A stretch of 64,000 nt of DNA from Paenibacillus sp. G2S3. GTDB lineage: Bacteria; Bacillota; Bacilli; Paenibacillales; Paenibacillaceae. The notes beneath the pieces were generated by a model. It did not search any database. It was not told where the DNA came from and saw only the letters and a program-made list of their open reading frames with translations. The stretch lies in the NCBI RefSeq assembly GCF_030123105.1, contig NZ_CP126095.1, positions 6,200,001 through 6,264,000 on the forward strand. The letters run 5' to 3'. Positions 8,283 through 18,115 of the stretch are shown in pieces; the stretch's first letter is position 1, and each line of letters opens with the position of its first letter. Position numbers and translations under genes: made by a program.

Positions 8283-8729
8283 TTAAGATCTGTCGCGCTT
8301 TGATTCGCATCCCCTACTTCCTGCCATCCCCATAAAAGGCAACGAAACAGACTGCCCTGACAACCGCAAGTCTACCACAATCCCTTGTTGCCCCAACTCT
8401 TCTTCACTCACCTGAAAGGTGTACATAGATGTTGCAAGATCGATAGAGCAGCCACTATCGGCCAGCCTGGAAACAATTCCAAGGGTTCCATCGCTCGAGC
8501 CATCATCCATGAACGTTACTCGAAATCGTTTTCCGGTTAAAAAAGCTTGAAATGTCAGCGCCCGAATGTACCATTCCACAACAGATGCATGATTGCGGGT
8601 AATCAAAATATAATGAATCCATTTCACGGACTGCGGTGTCTGCCGCACCTTCTGCCGATTATGCAGCATATGAATAATCACTGCAGCGGATACATAAACA
8701 GCCGCAATCCATATCAACTGGGCTACCAT
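8283..8729 (-). CDS. Short membrane-anchored protein with GT2-like motif
   Basis: 148 residues. One N-terminal membrane segment (about 3-20) is followed by a cytoplasmic piece containing FMDDGSSDGT, the nucleotide-sugar-binding motif of family 2 glycosyltransferases, with the preceding beta-alpha unit (HYILITRNHASVVEWYIRAL). The rest of a GT-A domain is missing: only about 70 residues follow and no second catalytic Asp is clear, so it is probably not a complete transferase. AGGAGGTG precedes the ATG. It occupies the place between degU and comFA where B. subtilis has yviA (degV). Function unknown. Confidence 0.7.
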   Translation of the reverse strand: MVAQLIWIAAVYVSAAVIIHMLHNRQKVRQTPQSVKWIHYILITRNHASVVEWYIRALTFQAFLTGKRFRVTFMDDGSSDGTLGIVSRLADSGCSIDLATSMYTFQVSEEELGQQGIVVDLRLSGQSVSLPFMGMAGSRGCESKRDRS

Positions 8730-8804
8730 GGAGATGCACCTCCTCTGTATACCAACACTATATGCCGGCTTTAAAAGGTCGGTGACTGCCCAGCGTTCCT
8801 ATCA

Positions 8805-8905
8805 AGCATAAACGCCTTCGGCGTCCTTGTAAGGACGGTAAGCGTTTAAGCGAGAAATATAAGACATAAAGTATGGTGTAAAACTTATACTTTCTTATAT
8901 TTTAA
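8805..8905 (-). repeat. Dispersed two-hairpin repeat, copy A
   Basis: Read on the minus strand: AATATAAGAAAGTATAAG, a loop, then the complementary CATACTTT...CTTATATT, then TCTCG, then a second hairpin with GTCCTTACAAGGAC at its core and AAACGC arms. Copy B (44473-44576) matches it over about 100 bases with roughly one change in eight. Lies downstream of degU, in line with transcription. Confidence 0.8.
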
Positions 8906-8966
8906 AGAAACAAGCTGAGCTCTCCTTGATTTCATTCCTATATGTACCGTAAATCTGTAAAAATTT

Positions 8967-9689
8967 TTATAAAGTAACCCAACCATACTTGATCGAGTTG
9001 ATTACTGCTTGCGTACGATCATCCACTTCCATTTTTTGCAAAATACTGCTAACATGGTTTTTGACCGTTTTTTCACTAATAAATAAATACTCACCGATCA
9101 TTTTGTTACTCTTACCTTCCGCCATTAGCCGTAGTACTTCTGCTTCACGACGTGTTAGAGGATTGTTATCACCAGCTACAAATTTAACACCAGCTTCTTT
9201 CACTACTGTATCCGCAGCTACTCCAGTCTCATTAAGATAAGTCATACGCCGCAATTGATTGATTAGCTTTCCGGTAACCTTTGGATGGATAAATGCGTGT
9301 CCCTCACAGACCGAACGGATCGCATTAATAAGAGATTCAGCCTCCATATCCTTCAATAAATAACCATTGGCACCCTTACGAAGGGTTTCAAACACATAAC
9401 TCTCATCATCATGAATCGATAAAATAATAACCTTAACCTCCGGGAACATTTCCCGCAGCTTTTGAGTGGCCTCCACGCCATTCTCAATAGGCATATTAAT
9501 ATCCATAAGTACGATGTCTGGCTTAGTTCCGTTACAGAACTCTAATACTTGGATACCGTCACCACATTCACCGATGACTTCGATATCCTCCTCCATATTC
9601 AAAATACGTTTCAGCCCTTCACGAAAAAGCTGATGATCATCCGCCAAAAGAACTTTAATGGGCGTTTTAGTAGAGTTTAAGTTCTCCAT
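8967..9689 (-). CDS. degU: Response regulator DegU
   Basis: 240 residues. Receiver domain with phosphate acceptor Asp in VLMDINMP, acidic pocket (LLADDH), switch Ser (IILSIHDD) and Lys (YLLKD), followed by a LuxR-type HTH (LTRREAEVLRLMAEGKSN). DegU governs exoenzymes, competence, motility and biofilm genes. Start is the ATG at 9689 with AAGGAG 7 nt upstream. It lies 4 bp after degS, as a DegS-DegU pair. Confidence 0.95.
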   Translation of the reverse strand: MENLNSTKTPIKVLLADDHQLFREGLKRILNMEEDIEVIGECGDGIQVLEFCNGTKPDIVLMDINMPIENGVEATQKLREMFPEVKVIILSIHDDESYVFETLRKGANGYLLKDMEAESLINAIRSVCEGHAFIHPKVTGKLINQLRRMTYLNETGVAADTVVKEAGVKFVAGDNNPLTRREAEVLRLMAEGKSNKMIGEYLFISEKTVKNHVSSILQKMEVDDRTQAVINSIKYGWVTL

Positions 9690-9693
9690 CACA

Positions 9694-10854
9694 TTACTCC
9701 TTCCCTTTCTCCACGTTCGTCGGAATGTGGATCACGATTGTTGTCCCCTGATTCTCGGCTGAAATGATTTCCATTCTACCTTCAAGCAGCTCTACACGTT
9801 CCCGCATACCTACTAGCCCGAAGCTTTCACGATTGCCCTGCGGATTCTTTAATTTTTGCACATTAAAACCTAATCCATTATCCTTAATCACAATCTTAAT
9901 TAACTGCGCTTGGTAAGTAATCTCTACCAATACGAAACTCGGGTAGGCATGTTTAGCTGCATTAGACAGAGCTTCCTGGACAAGTCGGTATACCGCTGCC
10001 TCCATAGCCGAAGATAGTCGATGTTCCTGACCTCTGGTTTCCAAGGTCGTCCTCAGCTTCGTCTTCTCCTCAAAATCATGCACATATTTCCGCAAAGTCG
10101 GAATTAATCCCAAATCATCGAGAGCCATCGGTCGTAAATTAAAGATGACCTTACGCATTTCTTCCAGGCTGTATCGAACCTGCCCTTTCAAATCTACTAC
10201 TTCGTCCTGCACCAACCCAAATTCCTGCTTTACCAGCATTCTTTCTACAATTTCCGTCCTAAGGACTAGATTCGCCAGCATTTGAGCAGGACCATCATGA
10301 ATTTCCCGGGCAATTCTCTTCCGTTCTTCTTCTTGAGCCAGGATTATTTTGAGTCCTATCATCTGTCTGTTCTTCGCAGATTCGACAATTCTCGTCACTT
10401 GACCTAGTTCTCCCGACAAATATTCGAGCACTACGCTCATTTGCGAACCAATTGACTCTGCACGCTCTACAGAATTTTCGACACTACGTACTCGCATTTG
10501 TAATTCATCACGTCTTGATCGAAGATAGACCTCTCTCTCACGCGTCATCATGAGTTCGAGCTGTAGCTCCGTAGCCTTCTCATAGGCAATACGGATATCC
10601 TTCTCCGAGTAGCGGACAAAGTCCCGGCTGACCTCTGTCAGCCGGATTCTGGAGCGGTGATACTGCAGCTCCAGCTTGTCTACTTTTTTCAATGTCTCAT
10701 CCGTTTCGTCCATGACCCGCTGCAGTTCTTTGTTGAGTGCAGCAAGTTCATCACGCGCAACCTGCAATATTTCAAAAATCTGATACTTGCTGCTCTCCAT
10801 CACGTCGATGGTATTTTTAATCACGCGATCAATCGCATCGGTTTGAAATTCCAC
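9694..10854 (-). CDS. degS: Sensor histidine kinase DegS
   Basis: 386 residues, cytoplasmic, no membrane segment. Long N-terminal coiled coil (DegS sensor), HisKA_3 domain with the phosphorylated His in EERKRIAREIHDGPAQ, and a C-terminal ATPase domain (EALSNAAKHA; DNGLGFN; GLVGMRERV). Starts with GTG, AAGGGG 9 nt upstream. Autophosphorylates and passes phosphate to DegU. Confidence 0.95.
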   Translation of the reverse strand: MEFQTDAIDRVIKNTIDVMESSKYQIFEILQVARDELAALNKELQRVMDETDETLKKVDKLELQYHRSRIRLTEVSRDFVRYSEKDIRIAYEKATELQLELMMTREREVYLRSRRDELQMRVRSVENSVERAESIGSQMSVVLEYLSGELGQVTRIVESAKNRQMIGLKIILAQEEERKRIAREIHDGPAQMLANLVLRTEIVERMLVKQEFGLVQDEVVDLKGQVRYSLEEMRKVIFNLRPMALDDLGLIPTLRKYVHDFEEKTKLRTTLETRGQEHRLSSAMEAAVYRLVQEALSNAAKHAYPSFVLVEITYQAQLIKIVIKDNGLGFNVQKLKNPQGNRESFGLVGMRERVELLEGRMEIISAENQGTTIVIHIPTNVEKGKE

Positions 10855-10911
10855 GGATGCTTGCCCCTTTTCTATCGAATCATTTTAAAGGTTTTCCTTT
10901 ATATTAACATA

Positions 10912-13644
10912 TCACGATTCGATAGTTACGGTCTTCGTTTTCTGTTCCCATTTTACAGTTAATCCTAGCTGTTCAGAAACTAGTCTTAACGGTACTAAAG
11001 TCCTACCTTGCAAAATAATAGGTGCTACTTCAGCACTCTGACGTTTACCGTTCAGCAGATATTCTTTTTTATTTACGGTAAGATCCAGTGCCTTGGCTCC
11101 GCGTAATACCATGATCTTCTTATTCACCTGATCCCAAGTAGCGCTGCCTCCAAAAGCATCGAGTACATACCGAATTGGCACATAAGTACTGCCGTCTTTT
11201 ACAATTGGAGCTACATCAATAGCTTTCTTATTTCCGTTTACAGTCATTGCCTTCGAGCCAATGCTCATGGAAGCCGTACCTTTCGGTAAGCCTGCATCAC
11301 TAGAAAGCGATGGCATTGTAAACTTGATATTATCAACGGCAACTGTACCCGTCTTCGCACGTTCATCTTGGCCTTCCTCTACGTTGACTACATAGAGTCT
11401 CTTCAGCGTAGCTGGGAATTTGATGCCTGAGCCTGACAAATCAATGTTAATGTTCTTCCAGCCGTTCCAATCGATAATCTTAGCAAGATCCACATAAGCT
11501 GTAGCTCCACTGTTGTCTACAAATTCAGCACGCAACCAGTTCAAGCTCATATCGCCCATCACATCAACCGACATCGAAGTTGCAAGCGCTGGAACTGTTT
11601 TTCCGCTTGTACCATTAAGCTGAGCATAAGCATACATTTTTCCGCTTCCTGCCGTCATATCATAACTGAGTGACAGCACCTTGGAGCCTACTCTTTCAGC
11701 CGTTCCATCCACTATTGTCGCAGTACCTTGTACCGCTGGAACATTGGTAGTAAAGTCGATTGGATAGCTTACCTTCTCGAAATCTTCCCATGTTGTAGCT
11801 GCTGCAGTCGATAATACAACCACTGCACTAAATCCATCATAACGAGCAATAGCGTAACCTGTAGTAACCCCTGCATCCACAGCGTTTACAGTAAGCCTGC
11901 CATCTTTCACAGCTCCCTTAAAGCCTACAAACTCCCACTTCAGGGCTGAATCCGGAACATTAATAGTTGCTCCACTCTTCGTAGCTGCCGTAACAGGGAC
12001 GGACACAGTCGTTCCGACTGTCAGCGGCGCTGTAGCTGTACCTACACTCATACTGGATAGATCTTCTCCACCCAGAACTGTAACGGTTGTAGAGGCGCTT
12101 GCCACGCCGCTTTTAGCAGTCAAAGTGACAGTACCTGGCTTCACTGCCGTTACTTCTCCTGCACTTACCGTTGCGCTTCCGCCGCTTGATACCCAAGTAG
12201 GATTACCTGCTGCTACATCAATAGGGTTATAGTAAGTGTCATAGCCTTTTAAAGAATACGTTGCCTTTTGTCCAACCAGCAGTGCGGAACTTCCGCTTAT
12301 TTTAATTCCTTTCACTTGACCTTGAGGTGCGCTGGTGTAGACACCAAGCCCGTTAACGATGCTGCGTTGCTCTGTGCCATACTCTGTATTAAAAGTGAGT
12401 GTAGTCGAGGTTTCCCCAAGAGGACGGTCTACCATCGTTGTAGAGCCACCTCCATCGAGATTAAGACCTTTCCAGACTCCAATATTCGTCATAAATGATT
12501 GCAATTCGGTCAGAGACATCCCTGAACTATTGCCATTTTTCTCAGCAGCTATGATATATACATAACGTCCATCCTGAGAATATCCTAAAGCCGTACGTGC
12601 ACGATAACCCCCAATACTACTAGTTGAACGCGAGAATGTTGCTGCTTTTCCGTTATTTACTAGAATCGTATGTCCACCGATCATCGTTTGCAGATTTGCA
12701 GGATCAAGCGATTGCTGTGTAGTCTTGGATTTCAGGGAATACACACTTGTTACAGGTTGTCCTACCGTCAAATGGGCAGTAACATATCGTGCGGCTAAGC
12801 CATGTGCCCGCAAAATATAAGCTCCCTTTGGAACCGCCATAGAAAGTGCAGCATTTTCTGAGATTTGAGTAACTACACCATTCTCAACAAGTACCTCTGT
12901 TGGAGTGGTAGAGCTATTTTTAGGACGGTCGAGTGCAGTCCATACATCTGTGTAGATATACATAGCATTAGCATGGCTATATGTAGAGCTTCCGCCTTCA
13001 GGACTATAAGCACCTTTATTGATACCGGAGATCTCAAACTGTGCGCCATCTGGTGCGGTTACCATCCCCTCGAAGCTGTACTCGTCAATAATAGGTTTGC
13101 GATCTTTTGTCACTGCAAAGGCATACATTCCATCCAATTGTGAAGGAGTAGACACCATGACTCCACCTGACACTTGACCACCGATCGGAGCACCCTCACC
13201 GCCTGTATTAAAATAATCGCCATTTACAGCAGCTACGGCTCCAGTTTCTTTAGCCATGCCACCAGTACTTTGCCGTGTAGTCAGGTTTCCACCTTTACCG
13301 GTCATCACATCTAAAGAAACATATGGATTGTTAAGATCTACTCGAATGACATCTGCAAGCCCAGAAGCACTCGCCCCAGAACGTGTAGTAGTATATTTAT
13401 ATTTCATCATAATGGCGCCCGAAGTAATCACTTCTTCTCCCAGCTTACTTACTTTAAAAGGAGCTGTGGCTGCAGCTGCGATTGGTGCAGACCCCTGACC
13501 AAACAGCATCATACCTTCACTGCCGATTACCGGCATAATCCATAACACACCAGCCAATGAAGCAGCAATCCACTTTTTAGTGGAAGATGATCTTATTCCC
13601 CGTACAACCTCGTTACTCTTCTTCTCCATGAAAACTTCATTCAT
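10912..13644 (-). CDS. Secreted phosphodiester glycosidase-family protein with Big and copper-amine-oxidase-N-like domains
   Basis: 910 residues. Basic N-terminus, membrane-spanning signal segment (about 28-60, ending IAAAA). Residues about 75-430 fit the phosphodiester glycosidase (NAGPA-like) family: VAAVNGDYFN, RTALGYSQDGR and LNLDGGGSTTM. Then a bacterial Ig-like (Big-2) domain (about 460-530), a carbohydrate-binding-like stretch (about 640-780), and a C-terminal repeat typical of copper amine oxidase N-domains (VNGNKKAIDVAPIVKDGSTYVPIR; LVPLRLVSEQLGLTVKWE). Probably acts on wall or exopolysaccharide in the envelope; the substrate is unknown. Monocistronic by its surroundings. Confidence 0.85.
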   Translation of the reverse strand: MNEVFMEKKSNEVVRGIRSSSTKKWIAASLAGVLWIMPVIGSEGMMLFGQGSAPIAAAATAPFKVSKLGEEVITSGAIMMKYKYTTTRSGASASGLADVIRVDLNNPYVSLDVMTGKGGNLTTRQSTGGMAKETGAVAAVNGDYFNTGGEGAPIGGQVSGGVMVSTPSQLDGMYAFAVTKDRKPIIDEYSFEGMVTAPDGAQFEISGINKGAYSPEGGSSTYSHANAMYIYTDVWTALDRPKNSSTTPTEVLVENGVVTQISENAALSMAVPKGAYILRAHGLAARYVTAHLTVGQPVTSVYSLKSKTTQQSLDPANLQTMIGGHTILVNNGKAATFSRSTSSIGGYRARTALGYSQDGRYVYIIAAEKNGNSSGMSLTELQSFMTNIGVWKGLNLDGGGSTTMVDRPLGETSTTLTFNTEYGTEQRSIVNGLGVYTSAPQGQVKGIKISGSSALLVGQKATYSLKGYDTYYNPIDVAAGNPTWVSSGGSATVSAGEVTAVKPGTVTLTAKSGVASASTTVTVLGGEDLSSMSVGTATAPLTVGTTVSVPVTAATKSGATINVPDSALKWEFVGFKGAVKDGRLTVNAVDAGVTTGYAIARYDGFSAVVVLSTAAATTWEDFEKVSYPIDFTTNVPAVQGTATIVDGTAERVGSKVLSLSYDMTAGSGKMYAYAQLNGTSGKTVPALATSMSVDVMGDMSLNWLRAEFVDNSGATAYVDLAKIIDWNGWKNINIDLSGSGIKFPATLKRLYVVNVEEGQDERAKTGTVAVDNIKFTMPSLSSDAGLPKGTASMSIGSKAMTVNGNKKAIDVAPIVKDGSTYVPIRYVLDAFGGSATWDQVNKKIMVLRGAKALDLTVNKKEYLLNGKRQSAEVAPIILQGRTLVPLRLVSEQLGLTVKWEQKTKTVTIES

Positions 13645-13812
13645 TTCAACGTAACTCTCCCATCTCTTTTGTACTCTTTAAGTCCATATCAAAGTCTGGA
13701 AACTGGTTCCTATTTTTCTAGTACTCTTTTAATAGACTGAAAATAAGCCAAAAAGTTGCGAAATTGAGAGATTTCAAGCTTTATAGAGTCAAAACTGTCA
13801 TCATTAGACGAC

Positions 13813-13842
13813 AAAAAAAAGCCCGACATAATTGCCGGGCTT
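13813..13842 (-). terminator. Intrinsic terminator of the 1346-residue SLH protein gene
   Basis: Stem AGCCCG/CGGGCT with ten-base loop and a tract of eight T on the minus strand, 30 bp after the stop codon at 13874. Confidence 0.9.
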
Positions 13843-13873
13843 TACCAATTGTTTGGTTATTTAGAAGAGTTGT

Positions 13874-16800
13874 TTACAAGTAATCAGCCTGTTTCAGCAT
13901 CCGTTGTAACATCACGGCAGCTTGAGCTCGGGTGGCATTGCCTTGGGGCCCAAATTCACTTACTGTCATACCTAAAATAATCCCTGATTGCACTGCCTTT
14001 GCGACGAACTCCGCGCTTTGATTCTGAATCTTTGCCTTATCCTTGAATTTCGCAAGTGTTGAGGCAGAAGTACCGCTTAGTGTAATAGGATGATTGGTAT
14101 ATTCCATCGCACGGATCATCATGATCGCCATCTGCTCGCGTGTTATATTATCATTCGGACGGAAGGTACCATCCGTATTCCCTGTAATAATTCCCGCCTT
14201 AGCCGCTGCACCAATGTAATCTCCAGTTTGTGTGGAAGGCTGCACATCCCGGAAGCGTTGTGCGGTCTCACGATCTCCTAGCAAACCTAGACCTCGACTG
14301 AGCATAATAGCAAACTCAGCACGGGTAATTTTTTTCTCCGGATTAAACGCACTACCGTAGCTGCTATCAATAATATTCTTTGCGTTAAGCTCAGCTACGA
14401 TCGCATTACTCCAATGCTTACCCATATCCGTAAAAGCCCGGGTGGACAAGAAAGTCCCTAATATCTGATTGCCTGTGGTACGAGCACGAATAACTGTATA
14501 GTTGCCAACCGTACTGATTTTTGTAGGGAGATAAGCTGCATCGTAATAGGAAAGGTCTAATCTGGCCGCAGAAGTCTGCGCACTATTTAATGAAGAAGTA
14601 GTACGCACGGTGTATTCTCCTGGTACAGTGAGTGCCTTGGCATTCGAATAATTACCGCTAACGATCGCCGTCACCCTAACATCCATAAGACTAGTAATAG
14701 CTCGCATACCCATTGTTTGCAGCTTTTGCTCAAAAGGTGTAAATGTACCTGCTGGAACTTTATCCAAGCGGAACACGAGCGAAATATTTTTACTGTCCGA
14801 AATCAGGCTGCTCGCGAGCCCATTCATATCAATATCATCGAGCCCTACGCTAAATAGATTATCTCCATGACGAATCATGAATTTAGTATTTTTATTTCGG
14901 TTCACTGCGTCTAGTAATGGTTTTAGCGGAACAGTCACAAAAGCTGCTTGCTCCGTGGAAGGAACCTCAAATGCCAATATATCATTATTCATCTTATACA
15001 GATATTCATAACTGGCAGCTATTCGATCTGCGTTTAAAGTATATCTTTTTACAGATTGATTATATACAGAACGGTCATCCACAATTTGCGAGGAATCGCT
15101 CTTTAATAGTGCATACTCTTTTCCAAACTCACTCGTTGCAAGTGCTCCTAGATAGGATGGACGATTTCCAGATCCAGTGGTCACGCCGGTTAGATTCTGA
15201 ACTGATAACGCTGCAAATGAGGATAGTGTATTCCCACTCAAATCCTTAATCGTACCGGTACCAGACATATAGGACAAGTCCACTGTTTGACCTGTCTTTA
15301 CAATCGAGGATAACGTTATTTTCAGAATATTGCCTGAGATAGAGTAAGATTGCACTCCCAAGCTGCTTCCATCTGCTCTAACTCCAAACTGATTCGCGTA
15401 GAGGGAACCGGATGCCTGCATATTCCTTGCAAAAGTAACTGTTAGCTCGTCACCTGAAACGGTCGCTGAATTAATCTCTGGTATAGTAGTGCCGCTGTTT
15501 TCTGAGATGGATACAGGCTGTAGGTTAATATACGCTGCCCGATTCCCATTCAAATCACTTATCCCGGCAGAACCCGGCACATAAGATATAGTCACATTCT
15601 GATTCACCGCGAGCGCTGTCTGAAGCGTTAAAGTGACCTGAGTGCCGCTGACCGATACATTAGTCACATAATTAGGCGTGCTGCCCACTAACACAGAGAA
15701 TTGACTATTCAGTGGGAGATTGGTTGTAGACAAGCCTTCATTATAATTCAGAATGATTTTAGTCCCGCCTCCGGTTGCACTTTGAAACACTGGCGCAATC
15801 GTATCGTTACTGTTACGGATATTGAAATCAGTAAAGTCCGCAATATTTTGTCCATAAGAATTCAGCAAAGGATACGAACCTGCATAGTAGGACACCCGAA
15901 CGTTCTGTCCATTCGATGCTTCACTGCCCAATGTTAAATATACTGTATTGCCACTGGAAGTGATCGAGTTGACCCCAAGTGAGCTTCCATCTGCTGTCAC
16001 TAGGAACTGGTTATGAGCGTAATAAGAAACCGGCTTTAGTGTATCGTTAAAATTTAATACTACGGATCTTCCCGTGATTCTCCCATCTTTAGGTGTCGGC
16101 ATGGAGGACTCGATGGAGTTCGTGATCTGTTTAGAGCTAAAAGTGCTTGCTGCATTTCCGCTTGGATCCTGAATTGTCCGCAGTCCGCCATTATAGCTGA
16201 CCTTCACAATCTGCCCAACAGCTACTCCTGTACTCAGCACCAGATAAGCGCTGTCTCCCTGAATATAAACACTTTCAATCGCTCGATTCTCGTCGTTCAC
16301 CGTAACTCCAAAGCTTGAGATCAACAGCGCTATGGACGAATTGAGAGACTCATTATATTTCAGACGAATCGTTCGGTTATTCTCAAGCTGTGCTGATGTG
16401 AGCTGTGGAGCTGTTTTGTCCAGAGACAAGGTCTTGAAGCTCCATGAATTTTTGCCACTTAACCCGTCATATAGAACGTTGGCATCACTTGCATCTACAA
16501 AAGCCCCTTTGGCGATGTCAATGTAATACGTTGAATCACTATCTAACGCTACGGAAGGTGTGATTATATATTCTTTAGCTGTAGTGGTACTCCGAGTAAC
16601 GTTAACCGGCACCTGAGATCCTCCACTTTTATATAGAGCCACACCATTGGCCACTGCACTGTTGTAATTGACATCCCGATTAAAAGCGATCGAAAAGGAT
16701 CTGTTGTTAGCTATAGATTCACTTCGATCAGATGGATTCAAAGCACTTACGCCAAGTCCAGTCAAAGATACTGTTGTGAAGGTCCAAGTGTACGGGCCCG

Positions 16801-17914
16801 AGGCAGGAAATACATTTCCATCTTGATCATAAAAAGCACCCTGGGGGATCGTAACTGTATATTGTGTGCCGTTTAGCAGAGGTGAGACTGATGATGCTGG
16901 ATTCAATGTTATGGTTCTGCTGCTTCCTCCAGTAACGGCTGGGGAGTTCACATTAAGCCATCTTGTTCTAGCATCGTTAGCTGCCCCTGGAGACACCGTA
17001 ATTACACCTGATGCAGGCATCATAGGACGGTCAAAAGTGAGCTGTAGCGCTCCTGTGGTAGATATACCGCCTGCACCGTTAGCCGGGGACGGAGTCATTG
17101 GAATTTCAGCTACACCTTTTGTAGAGAAACTCCATACATTGCCGCTAGAAATACCAGAGAACGTTCTATTATCAACATCCTTAAAAGCGTAGGCATCAAT
17201 AAGGACATAGTAATTCCCTCCGGCCGCCAATGCTTTCTCCAGCGTTAATTTAACTGTAGTAGAGTTAGCATCAGTTTGAACGTTAACTCTAGTGTCATCA
17301 TCCTTTATTCTGAACTCTTGCACTGTTGTATTATCTGCTGAGGACAGGATTCGGATAGAGCCCCCACCTTTTAACAGCTGCTTATTTAGTGTCAGACTAA
17401 GTTCCTTTAAACTGCCGGCATCCACTCTTGCATTACTAGCCGGTGAAAAGTTACCTGCCGTGATAGCCGTATTACTCTCTGGAGCGGTGGTAAATGCCCA
17501 TGAAGTAAGTCCTGATTCATTACCCTCATTATCTTTGAACAATCCTTTGGGAATTGTGACCGTGTATGCCTTATTCGGAGTGAATTGTTGGTTTGGCCCT
17601 AACTTAAGCTCGTAATCTTTTGAACTACCAATTAAACCATAACTACCAATAGGAATCGTCACAAAAGGTGTACTATCACCCTGACCCGTGATGGTAATTT
17701 CTCCAGCCTGCGGGTTTACTTGACGATCAAAGCTTAGTTTAAGAGATGACCCGATATTTACATAGGTTGCTCCAGGTGCTGGCGACACACTAATGCCAAA
17801 TTCCGCTGCAGCATGTACTGCCGGTATTCCAATTCCGATAGAAGGATACCCTGCTCCAAGTACCAGTTCTCCTGCTAGAAAAAGTGCCGTCCATATTGAA
17901 ATTTTTCTTTTCAT
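13874..17914 (-). CDS. Large SLH surface protein with SbsA Ig-like and SwmB-type repeats
   Basis: 1346 residues from the ATG at 17914 (AGGAG 11 nt upstream; the frame opens earlier at a TTG). Signal peptide MKRKISIWTALFLAGELVLG to AVHAAA. Four SbsA-type Ig-like repeats (each with PAxGA..., YTVTIPKGxFxD, WxFTT) to about residue 500, then about four SwmB-like repeats (VYLTLGS, GQxVxxSY, IxDxxGN) to about 910, an unrecognised domain, and three C-terminal SLH modules (ITRAEFA, ITREQMA, ATRAQAA) from about 1160. SLH domains bind pyruvylated secondary wall polymer. Probably an S-layer-associated surface protein; catalytic function is not apparent. Confidence 0.88.
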   Translation of the reverse strand: MKRKISIWTALFLAGELVLGAGYPSIGIGIPAVHAAAEFGISVSPAPGATYVNIGSSLKLSFDRQVNPQAGEITITGQGDSTPFVTIPIGSYGLIGSSKDYELKLGPNQQFTPNKAYTVTIPKGLFKDNEGNESGLTSWAFTTAPESNTAITAGNFSPASNARVDAGSLKELSLTLNKQLLKGGGSIRILSSADNTTVQEFRIKDDDTRVNVQTDANSTTVKLTLEKALAAGGNYYVLIDAYAFKDVDNRTFSGISSGNVWSFSTKGVAEIPMTPSPANGAGGISTTGALQLTFDRPMMPASGVITVSPGAANDARTRWLNVNSPAVTGGSSRTITLNPASSVSPLLNGTQYTVTIPQGAFYDQDGNVFPASGPYTWTFTTVSLTGLGVSALNPSDRSESIANNRSFSIAFNRDVNYNSAVANGVALYKSGGSQVPVNVTRSTTTAKEYIITPSVALDSDSTYYIDIAKGAFVDASDANVLYDGLSGKNSWSFKTLSLDKTAPQLTSAQLENNRTIRLKYNESLNSSIALLISSFGVTVNDENRAIESVYIQGDSAYLVLSTGVAVGQIVKVSYNGGLRTIQDPSGNAASTFSSKQITNSIESSMPTPKDGRITGRSVVLNFNDTLKPVSYYAHNQFLVTADGSSLGVNSITSSGNTVYLTLGSEASNGQNVRVSYYAGSYPLLNSYGQNIADFTDFNIRNSNDTIAPVFQSATGGGTKIILNYNEGLSTTNLPLNSQFSVLVGSTPNYVTNVSVSGTQVTLTLQTALAVNQNVTISYVPGSAGISDLNGNRAAYINLQPVSISENSGTTIPEINSATVSGDELTVTFARNMQASGSLYANQFGVRADGSSLGVQSYSISGNILKITLSSIVKTGQTVDLSYMSGTGTIKDLSGNTLSSFAALSVQNLTGVTTGSGNRPSYLGALATSEFGKEYALLKSDSSQIVDDRSVYNQSVKRYTLNADRIAASYEYLYKMNNDILAFEVPSTEQAAFVTVPLKPLLDAVNRNKNTKFMIRHGDNLFSVGLDDIDMNGLASSLISDSKNISLVFRLDKVPAGTFTPFEQKLQTMGMRAITSLMDVRVTAIVSGNYSNAKALTVPGEYTVRTTSSLNSAQTSAARLDLSYYDAAYLPTKISTVGNYTVIRARTTGNQILGTFLSTRAFTDMGKHWSNAIVAELNAKNIIDSSYGSAFNPEKKITRAEFAIMLSRGLGLLGDRETAQRFRDVQPSTQTGDYIGAAAKAGIITGNTDGTFRPNDNITREQMAIMMIRAMEYTNHPITLSGTSASTLAKFKDKAKIQNQSAEFVAKAVQSGIILGMTVSEFGPQGNATRAQAAVMLQRMLKQADYL

Positions 17915-18044
17915 GCCGTGATAGACTCCTCTCAAACCATACTAACGTCTTTATGTATATTCTTATATTTCGGTTAAAGGGCTTACAAAGTTTAGTAGTC
18001 TACTTCTCTATGATTAGAATCAGTCCTATTTCTGTCCGTTACAT

Positions 18045-18088
18045 AAAAATAGCCCGCAAAGCTGACACTAAGTGCCAACTTGCGGGCT
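18045..18088 (-). terminator. Intrinsic terminator of metK
   Basis: AGCCCGCAA/TTGCGGGCT stem with a 20-base loop, then ATTTTTA on the minus strand, 28 bp after the metK stop. Confidence 0.85.
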
Positions 18089-18115
18089 TAACGTATTATA
18101 AGAACATATAATTAA

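Noticed and set aside
13874..17914. Internal repeats of the SLH protein read as a repeat array or CRISPR-like structure
   Set aside because: They are protein-level Ig-like/SwmB-like domains with diverged DNA, not short identical direct repeats.
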